Part shown: in pieces, positions 15,909 to 20,905 of the stretch
Layout of the letters: each line of letters starts with the position of its first letter
Position numbering within the stretch: the stretch's first letter is position 1
IMG/VR virus record: IMGVR_UViG_3300013285_000597
Location: 1-20,905 of that record
Length of the DNA stretch: 20,905 nucleotides
Strand: one strand, 5' to 3'
Source of the DNA: a virus
Notes under the pieces: model-generated
What the model saw: the letters and a program-made list of their open reading frames with translations, nothing else
Database searches by the model: none
Told to the model about the DNA's origin: nothing
Program-made: the position numbers and the translations under genes

Positions 15909-16562
15909 ATGGGTTTTGATTCACATTCACTGGCGAAAGCGCCATATAAACAACAGGTATATACTGAGCAACAGCTTCAAGAATTTGCTGCATGTGCTGA
16001 TCCAGTAACTGGACCAGAGTATTTTATGCGTAATTTTTTCTATATCCAACAAACTATTGGTGGTAGAACATTATACAAACCATTTGAATATCAAGTACGG
16101 TTAATTGACACTTATCATAATTACCGTTACTCAATAGCTATGATGCCACGGCAAACTGGTAAGTCAACTTCAGCAGCAGGATATCTACTATGGTATGCGA
16201 TGTTTATACCAGACTCAACAGTTCTAGTTGCTGCTCATAAATTTGACGGTTCACAAGAGATTATGAAGCGTATTCGTTTTGCATATGAGCTATGTCCAGA
16301 TCACATACGCGCGGGAGCCACTAATTATAATCTAGGTTCAATTGATTTTGAGAATGGAAGTCGCATTGTATCAGCAACTACCACAGAAAATACTGGTCGT
16401 GGTATGTCAATATCACTATTATATTGTTTAGACGGCGATACTACGACTGTTAAAATTAGAAATAAACTATCATTAATAGAAGAAGACATTACATTAAAAA
16501 ATTTGTTTATACGACTTCATAAACCTAATACCGTTTTAACTGATGAGTTTGCGTTTGTATAA
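15909..16562 (+). CDS. large terminase N-fragment fused to split-intein N-part (TerL-N + IntN1)
   Basis: First of three genes that together encode the gp17-like packaging motor. Residues 1-172 are the N-terminal ATPase half: Walker A PRQTGKST (80-87), the helix after it, and the strand-loop ENTGRGMSISLLY that leads into Walker B. At Cys173 the terminase sequence stops and an intein begins: CLDGDTTTVKIRN (block A, catalytic Cys1), continuing to about residue 205 (LKNLFIRLHK). The last residues, TDEFAFV, resemble the terminase sequence found after the intein (CDEFAYV) and precede TAA. Alone this fragment lacks Walker B and the nuclease domain, so it needs trans-splicing with the product of 17426-18169. 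The start has a late-promoter-like motif 4 nt upstream. Confidence 0.9.
   Translation: MGFDSHSLAKAPYKQQVYTEQQLQEFAACADPVTGPEYFMRNFFYIQQTIGGRTLYKPFEYQVRLIDTYHNYRYSIAMMPRQTGKSTSAAGYLLWYAMFIPDSTVLVAAHKFDGSQEIMKRIRFAYELCPDHIRAGATNYNLGSIDFENGSRIVSATTTENTGRGMSISLLYCLDGDTTTVKIRNKLSLIEEDITLKNLFIRLHKPNTVLTDEFAFV
16425..16559 (+). other. split intein 1, N-terminal part (IntN1)
   Basis: 45 codons from Cys173 of the upstream ORF to its last residue. CLDGDT at the start is a typical block A. The functional part is probably about 33 residues; the tail PNTVLTDEFAFV lies beyond the usual end of such short IntN pieces. The break comes before block B, as in the atypically split AceL-TerL intein (25-residue IntN), not at the common endonuclease-domain site. 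Confidence 0.85.
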
Positions 16563-16565
16563 ATA
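16558..16565 (+). promoter_or_regulatory. perfect T4 late promoter octamer before endonuclease 1
   Basis: TATAAATA, identical to the T4 late consensus, overlaps the terL-N stop codon (16560-16562) and ends 4 nt before the ATG at 16570. It could drive a leaderless mRNA for endonuclease 1 and the IntC1/TerL-M gene behind it. Confidence 0.55.
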
Positions 16566-16569
16566 GAAT

Positions 16570-17448
16570 ATGAACCCTAAACTTTTAAAATTTATCAAAA
16601 GAAATAAAAAACGAAATGCTGATTTATATAAATTTGGGCTAGTAGAAGGACATGATTATGTGGTTTGTCCTATTAGTGGAGAACGATTAAGTCACATTAA
16701 AAATAATTATATAGTTAAAGTATTAGGAATGAGCATTGATGACTATCCTAATGTGCAAAGAGTAAGTAAACGCCGCATTGATAATATTAAAGATGGTCTT
16801 AAACAGATTGATCTAGTCACGGGTCTTACAAAATATGAAGCTGGTCAAATTGAAGCAAGAAAAACATTAAAACAAATTGATTCATTTGGTTTATCAGGGT
16901 ACGAAAAAAAAGGTCAAAAAACTCGTGCAACGCATATGACCAAAATTGATGAATTGGGTAGAAATGGATACGCACAAATAGCAGCACATGCTATCATTAA
17001 AGGAAATATTACTAAAGCCAATAAAGGTTTAATATCATTGAATCGTAATGAATACAAACGATATAAACTAATTGTTATCTATTTGACAGAAAAATTACGA
17101 AAAAAAATAACGGCTGGATTTATTACAGGCTTATCTGGTAAATCACATGCATGGCATATAGATCATAAATTTTCAATTTTAGAAGGCTATAAACAAAAAA
17201 TAAGCCCATTGGTAATTGGCAATATTAATAATTTAGAAATGTTACCGTGGAAAGAAAATTTAAAAAAACATTCAGGATGTAGTATTGATTTAGGTGATTT
17301 GTTACAAAATTGTGGATATTCAATTGATGATTCACAAAAAGAATTTGATATTTTTACAAAATTAATTCACGAAGACATATCAAATAATATTCCTCCTAAC
17401 GGAGCATTTTTGATAGAGAGGTTTTATGAATCAAATTTACGCGCCTAA
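16570..17448 (+). CDS. free-standing homing endonuclease 1 (HNH-like) between intein halves
   Basis: A 292-residue predicted homing endonuclease lying exactly between IntN1 and IntC1, the arrangement known from fractured genes with split inteins. The N-terminal part has a short Cys-containing segment (CPISGERLSHIKNNYIVKVL, 33-52). Next comes a repeated DNA-binding-like unit: KQIDSFGLSGYEKKG (101-115) and TKIDELGRNGYAQIA (124-138), sharing ID-x-x-G-x-x-GY. The C-terminal catalytic part, AWHIDHKFSILEGYK (194-208), IGNINNLEMLP (216-226) and KENLKKH (228-234), fits an HNH ββα-metal core with H196/D198/H199, N221 and N230. It starts 7 nt after the terL-N stop and overlaps the IntC1 gene by 23 nt in the +1 frame. 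The cut site is presumably the uninterrupted Walker B sequence of terL. Confidence 0.82.
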   Translation: MNPKLLKFIKRNKKRNADLYKFGLVEGHDYVVCPISGERLSHIKNNYIVKVLGMSIDDYPNVQRVSKRRIDNIKDGLKQIDLVTGLTKYEAGQIEARKTLKQIDSFGLSGYEKKGQKTRATHMTKIDELGRNGYAQIAAHAIIKGNITKANKGLISLNRNEYKRYKLIVIYLTEKLRKKITAGFITGLSGKSHAWHIDHKFSILEGYKQKISPLVIGNINNLEMLPWKENLKKHSGCSIDLGDLLQNCGYSIDDSQKEFDIFTKLIHEDISNNIPPNGAFLIERFYESNLRA

Positions 17449-17761
17449 TGAAGAATATGAAATCTTAACTCCAAATGGATGGGAAGATTTTGAGGGAATA
17501 TTTTTAAATGAAAATGCAAATAAGCCATCAACGAAGATAATATTCACTGATGGCACTTTTATTATTGCCACCAATGATCATAGATTTTTTAATAATAAAA
17601 AAGAAATTAAAGTTATTGATTTAGTTGTTGGCAATGAATTAGATTCTCAGTATGGAAAAATAAAAATTTCAAATTTAGAAAAAATTTCATTAGTAAATAC
17701 ATACGAAATTTTTAATGCGACCAATCATGTTATTATTGCAAATAAGATTTATTCTCATCAA
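17426..17761 (+). other. split intein 1, C-terminal part (IntC1)
   Basis: 112 codons containing blocks B, F and G; the AceL-TerL IntC is of similar size and has the same TPNG/SPNG-x-x-x-F-x-G-I opening. The C-terminus is His-Gln followed by extein Cys. Most inteins end in Asn, and Gln is a known but uncommon variant for the cyclising residue. Confidence 0.85.
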
Positions 17762-18169
17762 TGCGATGAATTTGCATATGTACGTCCTAACGTAGCCCAA
17801 GAATTCTGGGCTTCAATTAGTCCTACATTAGCAACTGGTGGATCAGCTATCATTACCTCAACACCAAATAGTGACGAAGATCAATTTGCGCTATTGTGGA
17901 AAGGCGCCAATAAAATGGAAGATAGCCATGGTAATCCACAAGAATTAGGTATAAACGGATTTAAAGCATTCCGTAGTTATTGGCGCGAACATCCTGATAG
18001 AGATGATGCATGGGCTTCAGCTATGCGAGCGCAACTTGGTGAAGATCAATTCCGTAGGGAAATGGATTGTTTGGGCAGCGAAGCATTGCTAACATTACGA
18101 GATAAATCAGGAAAAGTGTTCACTAGTACTATTGGCGAACTTGAAACAATTTTAAAGTGTTATACATAA
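17426..18169 (+). CDS. split-intein C-part, terminase middle fragment and second IntN (IntC1 + TerL-M + IntN2)
   Basis: The central piece of the fractured terminase, 247 residues with a split intein at each end. Residues 1-112 are IntC1: TPNGWEDFEGI, block B ATNDHRF (48-54, T49 and H52), block F around NTYEIFNATNH (His101), ending IYSHQ. Residues 113-214 are terminase: CDEFAYVRP (113-121) completes Walker B with Cys113 as the +1 nucleophile, then ITSTPNSDEDQF (coupling motif) up to EDQFRREMD. Residues 215-247 are IntN2, starting CLGSEALLTLRD. The start ATG has AGAGAGG 4 nt upstream and lies inside the end of endonuclease 1. The product must be spliced on both sides; order of the two reactions is not fixed by the sequence. 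Confidence 0.9.
   Translation: MNQIYAPNEEYEILTPNGWEDFEGIFLNENANKPSTKIIFTDGTFIIATNDHRFFNNKKEIKVIDLVVGNELDSQYGKIKISNLEKISLVNTYEIFNATNHVIIANKIYSHQCDEFAYVRPNVAQEFWASISPTLATGGSAIITSTPNSDEDQFALLWKGANKMEDSHGNPQELGINGFKAFRSYWREHPDRDDAWASAMRAQLGEDQFRREMDCLGSEALLTLRDKSGKVFTSTIGELETILKCYT
18068..18166 (+). other. split intein 2, N-terminal part (IntN2)
   Basis: 33 codons beginning at Cys215 of the middle terminase ORF: CLGSEALLTLRDKSGKVF, then a short helix (TIGELETIL) and stop. Like IntN1 it is very short, and the break precedes block B. The sequence is clearly different from IntN1 beyond the initial Cys-Leu, which should help the two inteins avoid mispairing. Confidence 0.82.
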
Positions 18170-18172
18170 TAA

Positions 18173-18180
18173 ACTAAATA
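18173..18180 (+). promoter_or_regulatory. late-promoter-like octamer before endonuclease 2
   Basis: ACTAAATA follows the terL-M stop by 3 nt and ends exactly 5 nt before the ATG at 18186, with no Shine-Dalgarno sequence. The geometry matches that of the octamers at 8831, 19786 and 2485(-). Confidence 0.5.
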
Positions 18181-18185
18181 ATAAT

Positions 18186-18734
18186 ATGCGTAAACATATA
18201 ATTCACAATCATCATATTATACCCCGTCATGCCGGTGGAACAAACGAACCCAGTAATTTAATAAAGCTTACTGTAGAAGAACATGCAGAAGCACATAAAA
18301 CTCTGTATGAACAATATGGGTGTTTAGAAGATAAGTTAGCTTGGAAAGGGTTATCAGGGTTAATGGATACAGCAGAGATTATTCATACATTACAATCGGA
18401 AGGTATGAGAGGTGAAAAAAATCCTATGTACGGCAAAGCAGCACCCAATCGTGGAACAAAACGGCCTGGTATTGGAGGTCGTAAAAAAGGGACAGTATGG
18501 TCAGCAGAAGAACGACGAACTAAAGAATTAATGCGAGAAACTGAAGAACATAAAGATAAGATGAGATTAGTTTATGCTGATCCTAAACGCAACAGAAAAA
18601 TAAGTGAAGGCAAAAAAGGTAGTGTGGGCGCAGCAAAAAATAAAAGATGGTTTAATAATGCCACCTATGAAAAATATTATACTATAGGCGAAGAGCCAGA
18701 AGGGTGGACTCGTGGCAGACTTAGTAGAAAATAA
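18186..18734 (+). CDS. free-standing homing endonuclease 2 (N-terminal HNH, NUMOD3-like) between intein halves
   Basis: A 182-residue HNH endonuclease in the gap between IntN2 and IntC2. The catalytic HNH core is at the very N-terminus: HHIIPRHAGGTNEPSNLIKL (9-28) then EEHAEAH (31-37), giving H9/H10, N24 and H33/H37. It is followed by a NUMOD3-like DNA-binding motif, NPMYGK (79-84), a basic region, and a C-terminal W-F-N-N ... PEGWTRGR segment common in such phage HNH proteins. It is unrelated in layout to endonuclease 1, so the two fractures were probably invaded independently. It begins 16 nt after the terL-M stop and overlaps the IntC2 gene by 23 nt. The probable target is intein-free terL at the ATPase-nuclease junction. 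Confidence 0.85.
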   Translation: MRKHIIHNHHIIPRHAGGTNEPSNLIKLTVEEHAEAHKTLYEQYGCLEDKLAWKGLSGLMDTAEIIHTLQSEGMRGEKNPMYGKAAPNRGTKRPGIGGRKKGTVWSAEERRTKELMRETEEHKDKMRLVYADPKRNRKISEGKKGSVGAAKNKRWFNNATYEKYYTIGEEPEGWTRGRLSRK

Positions 18735-19044
18735 GTTAGGATTAGAAGTATTAACTGATACTGGTTGGAGTAAATTTGAAGGTGTGCTCAATAAAGGTCG
18801 GCGACAAATTGCTGAAATACAACTAACAAATACAACTATTAAAGCAACACTTGATCATGATATATTTACATCTTTATTATCAAAACTAACAGTAAAAAAA
18901 TTACGGCCTGGTATGAAAATTTATACCAATACGGGAATACAACGAGTAGTTAGAGTTAATCTAGCGGGAACAGAACAAGTTTACGATTTACTAAATGTTG
19001 AAAAAAATCGTCGCTTTTATGCCAATGACATTCTGTGTTCAAAT
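18712..19044 (+). other. split intein 2, C-terminal part (IntC2)
   Basis: 111 codons with blocks B, F and G. Two usually conserved positions differ: the block F His is replaced (NRRF) and the residue before the terminal Asn is Ser (C-S-N) rather than His. The terminal Asn and +1 Cys are intact. Splicing without the penultimate His is known for some inteins but is often slower. Confidence 0.83.
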
Positions 19045-19785
19045 TGTGAATTCATTATTAACGATGAAACACTAATAGCGCCTGCTAAATTGATAGATTT
19101 AGAGGGTATTGAGCCAATACATCGTACTGCACAAGTACGATGGTATAAACAACCACAGGCTGGTAAAATGTATTGTGTAGGACTTGATCCATCATTGGGA
19201 ACAGGCGGTGATCCTGCCGCTATACAAATTTTTGAAGCTAATACTACAGAGCAAGTTGGTGAGTGGAAGCACAATAGAACACCTATTCCTGAACAAGTAC
19301 GCATACTTGCTGACATTATAAAATACATTTACAGTTTTACTAAGGACGAGCAATCAATATACTATTCGGTTGAAAACAACACAATTGGAGAAGCAGCACT
19401 TATATCAATAGAACAGTTTGGAGAAGAAAATATTAAAGGTTATTTTCTGTCAGATCCCACCAGAGGCGCGGGTAGATACCGAAAAGGATTTAATACTAGC
19501 CCTAAAAATAAACTAACTGCATGTGCTAAGTTAAAAACTCTGATAGAAACAAATAAGATGAAGATAAAAAGTCGTCCTCTAATTTCTGAACTTAAAACAT
19601 TTGTGGCAAATGGCGTTAGTTATGAAGCGAAACAAGGGTCAACCGACGATTTAGTCATGGCTACATTGTTAGTTACTCGCATGATGATACTGTTACAGAC
19701 ATATCATCCAGAGATGGATACCCAGATGCGAGATCATGGAGAAAATATTCTTCCTCCTCTTCCATTCATTGCCACGATGTATTAA
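18712..19785 (+). CDS. split-intein C-part and terminase nuclease domain (IntC2 + TerL-C)
   Basis: The third terminase gene, 357 residues. Residues 1-111 are IntC2: LTDTGWSKFEGV, block B ATLDHDIF (45-52, His49), block F QVYDLLNVEKNRRFYAND and C-terminus CSN. Cys112 is the +1 nucleophile and begins the terminase part CEFIINDETLIAP. The RNase H-like nuclease domain has its acidic residues: Asp159 (VGLDPSLGTGGD), Glu221 (SVENNTIGEAAL) and Asp312/313 (STDDLVMATLL). The start is GTG at 18712, with AGAAGG about 8 nt upstream; no ATG exists near the beginning of the intein, and this start lies inside the end of endonuclease 2. After splicing the terminase would be 172+102+246 = 520 residues, normal for TerL. 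Confidence 0.9.
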   Translation: MADLVENKLGLEVLTDTGWSKFEGVLNKGRRQIAEIQLTNTTIKATLDHDIFTSLLSKLTVKKLRPGMKIYTNTGIQRVVRVNLAGTEQVYDLLNVEKNRRFYANDILCSNCEFIINDETLIAPAKLIDLEGIEPIHRTAQVRWYKQPQAGKMYCVGLDPSLGTGGDPAAIQIFEANTTEQVGEWKHNRTPIPEQVRILADIIKYIYSFTKDEQSIYYSVENNTIGEAALISIEQFGEENIKGYFLSDPTRGAGRYRKGFNTSPKNKLTACAKLKTLIETNKMKIKSRPLISELKTFVANGVSYEAKQGSTDDLVMATLLVTRMMILLQTYHPEMDTQMRDHGENILPPLPFIATMY

Positions 19786-19793
19786 CATAAATA
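19786..19793 (+). promoter_or_regulatory. late-promoter-like octamer
   Basis: CATAAATA begins right after the terL-C stop codon and ends 5 nt before the ATG at 19799, without a Shine-Dalgarno sequence; the octamer and spacing are the same as at the minus-strand gene starting at 2479. Confidence 0.5.
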
Positions 19794-19798
19794 ATACT

Positions 19799-20128
19799 AT
19801 GAACATAAAAGACATAATTGGCGAAAGCTCGACATTTAATGTGCAAACAATGAATGTTATCGTTGTTGGCAATGAAAAAGAAGCCAGCCAAGTAGTCAAT
19901 CCTGGTGTAAAATATGACAAAAATGGAAAATCTAAATGGAGCCCTCCGTTACAACAGCAATTAGATGTAATGAAAGATGCGGTTGGTCCATCCGCAGATG
20001 ATGTAATTAATGAACCAACTGAAGATGAAGTAGAGGAACTTCAAGTTGATGACAGTGATGCCAGTATTAATCGTATCAAAAAATTAGCAGCTATCTTTTC
20101 ACCATCTACTACTTTCCCATCGGGATAA
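19799..20128 (+). CDS. hypothetical acidic protein with CTS-like N-terminus
   Basis: A 109-residue protein of unknown function. I start it at ATG 19799 (MNIKDIIGESSTF) rather than at the in-frame ATG 19736, because the extra residues would lie inside the terL-C gene and the octamer at 19786 places transcription at 19799. The first nine residues contain I-G-E, matching the (I/L)-x-E end of a T4-type capsid-targeting sequence. The body has a strand-like TMNVIVVGNEKEAS, then KWSPPLQQQLDVMKDAVGPS, then an acidic disordered-looking part. An internal head or packaging-related role is inferred from the N-terminus and location. Confidence 0.55.
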   Translation: MNIKDIIGESSTFNVQTMNVIVVGNEKEASQVVNPGVKYDKNGKSKWSPPLQQQLDVMKDAVGPSADDVINEPTEDEVEELQVDDSDASINRIKKLAAIFSPSTTFPSG

Positions 20129-20133
20129 GTAGA

Positions 20134-20905
20134 GTGCCAAATATACAAGAATTTTTTACCAGTCGAAATAACGGAATTGCTAGCGGAGATTTTGTGGGGC
20201 AATCCGGGCGATTATGGTATGATCCCGACACGAATACTATAAGAGTTTACGATGGCTCACCTGGTGGAGCTTTGGTTACTTCTGGTTCTGGTGGTGTTGG
20301 TCCGCAAGGACCGCCAGGCCCCCAAGGTATACAGGGCATACAGGGTGAACAGGGTGATATTGGTCCTACTGGACCTCAGGGACAGCAAGGTATCCAAGGT
20401 ATCCAGGGTGATACTGGCGCAGACGGCACTGACGGCACTAGTGTTGTATTAAAAGGTGCAGTAGCCACTGTGGCAGATTTGCCAGTCACTGGTAATACCA
20501 ATGGCGATCTTTATATTGTATCTGCATCAGGGAACGGTTATGTATGGTCGGATACAGTATGGGTTAATGTAGGAGCAATTCAAGGCCCTCCTGGTAATAC
20601 AGGGCCAACTGGTCCACAGGGAATTCAAGGCCCGCAAGGCGAACAGGGCACACAAGGCATTCAAGGCATTCAAGGCATACAAGGTCCACAGGGCATACAG
20701 GGTATTCAAGGTGAAGGAATTGGTGTAGGTGATATTGTTTTATCTAGTGCTAAAAAAGCATTAGATCCAAATTATCTAGTTGCTGATGGAAGTGTGTATC
20801 TTCAATCAGCTTATCCTGAATTATTTTCTGTAGTTGGTGTAGCTAGATACCCGCCTAACACTAAATTGAACACTCCGGTAACAACACCTCCCGGCGCAGC
20901 AAGTG
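20134..20905 (+). CDS. collagen-like tail fibre or collar protein, partial (runs off right edge)
   Basis: 257 codons are visible and the frame stays open to the end of the window. The start is GTG at 20134 (reads MPNIQEFFTSRNNG), 5 nt after the previous stop; the following GRLWYDPDTNTIRVYDG is a typical opening of phage fibre and structural proteins. Residues 56-103 and 151-195 are Gly-X-Y collagen-like repeats (16 and 15 triplets) rich in GIQGIQG. Between them is a small domain containing TVADLPVTGNTNGDLYIV and YVWSDTVWVNVG. After the second repeat, LVADGSVYLQSAYPELFSVV resembles the phage tail-collar domain. It probably forms trimers on the virion surface and could contact the host. The GTG start makes the gene easy to miss. 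Confidence 0.8.
   Translation, partial: MPNIQEFFTSRNNGIASGDFVGQSGRLWYDPDTNTIRVYDGSPGGALVTSGSGGVGPQGPPGPQGIQGIQGEQGDIGPTGPQGQQGIQGIQGDTGADGTDGTSVVLKGAVATVADLPVTGNTNGDLYIVSASGNGYVWSDTVWVNVGAIQGPPGNTGPTGPQGIQGPQGEQGTQGIQGIQGIQGPQGIQGIQGEGIGVGDIVLSSAKKALDPNYLVADGSVYLQSAYPELFSVVGVARYPPNTKLNTPVTTPPGAAS
20299..20442 (+). repeat. collagen-like Gly-X-Y repeat 1 (16 triplets)
   Basis: Sixteen consecutive codon triplets start with glycine; several are GIQ, GPQ or GEQ types. This is a coding repeat, not a CRISPR or tandem DNA satellite. Confidence 0.9.
20584..20718 (+). repeat. collagen-like Gly-X-Y repeat 2 (15 triplets)
   Basis: Fifteen consecutive Gly-X-Y triplets, with three successive GIQ units in nearly identical codons, suggesting slippage or expansion. 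Confidence 0.9.

Noticed and set aside
15909-19785. terL read as a pseudogene or as frameshifted assembly error
   Set aside because: All three fragments are open, start and end with intact intein motifs, and rejoin exactly at Cys residues into a normal-length terminase; the interrupting genes are complete endonucleases.
19736-19798. In-frame upstream ATG at 19736 for the small acidic protein
   Set aside because: It would lie within terL-C and produce a spurious hydrophobic leader; ATG 19799 follows the late-type octamer and yields a CTS-like N-terminus.
20252-20452. Plus-strand open frame of 66 residues starting at ATG 20252
   Set aside because: It is in a different frame from the Gly-X-Y protein starting at GTG 20134; its Arg/Val/Leu content is what the collagen-like repeat gives when read out of frame.
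20299-20718. Tandem short repeats as a possible CRISPR or satellite array
   Set aside because: Periodicity is 9 nt and keeps Gly codons in frame; it is a coding collagen-like repeat.
1-20905. tRNA genes, rRNA, riboswitches or phage attachment sites
   Set aside because: By eye I found no cloverleaf-like segment, and the window has almost no non-coding space; a tRNA or covariance-model search could not be run.

Overview
This window reads as a stretch of the late structural and packaging region of a T4-like contractile-tailed bacteriophage (myovirus). It is AT-rich and almost fully coding, with no tRNA, rRNA, CRISPR or insertion sequence visible. The recognisable T4-type set is: deoxynucleoside monophosphate kinase (gp1-like), tail sheath (gp18-like), tail tube (gp19-like), a second tube-like or baseplate protein, head-completion nuclease (gp4-like), a probable small terminase (gp16-like) and the large terminase (gp17-like). 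The mix of conserved late genes with many unrecognised structural ORFs resembles uncultured aquatic T4-like phages. Nothing in the window identifies the host. Shine-Dalgarno sites at some genes and a Sec-type signal peptide fit a bacterium.

Layout. Positions 17-1523 hold three short overlapping genes (a Cys/His protein, a GNAT acetyltransferase and the dNMP kinase). A convergent minus-strand GIY-YIG/HNH homing-type endonuclease lies at 1520-2479. Positions 2604-8374 hold tail genes: a very large sheath with inserted modules, the tube, a tube-like protein with a low-complexity tail, and a small conserved protein. Positions 8377-9344 hold the head-completion nuclease and small terminase. Positions 9370-15886 hold proteins that look head-associated: several start with a T4 capsid-targeting-like peptide ending in (I/L)-x-E, one is a 1180-residue mosaic with duplicated AT-hook-like segments, and one is an exported ββα-metal nuclease. 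Positions 15909-19785 hold the fractured large terminase. Positions 19799-20905 hold one more small CTS-bearing protein and the start of a collagen-like fibre gene that runs off the right edge.

The main discovery is the large terminase. It is split into three separate genes by two different split inteins of the atypical kind (very short N-part, long C-part). A free-standing homing endonuclease gene sits in each gap. The order is TerL-N+IntN1 / endonuclease 1 / IntC1+TerL-M+IntN2 / endonuclease 2 / IntC2+TerL-C. Two ordered trans-splicing reactions on Cys nucleophiles would give a protein of 172+102+246 = 520 residues with complete Walker A, Walker B and RNase H-like nuclease motifs. Intein 1 interrupts Walker B itself; intein 2 lies at the ATPase-nuclease junction. 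Each endonuclease overlaps the following IntC gene by exactly 23 nt.

A second theme is regulatory. A T4-late-promoter-like octamer (NNTAAATA) sits 4 or 5 nt upstream of the ATG of six genes on both strands, placing the expected transcription start at or next to the start codon, so these may be leaderless late mRNAs. Where the motif lies further upstream, a Shine-Dalgarno sequence is present.
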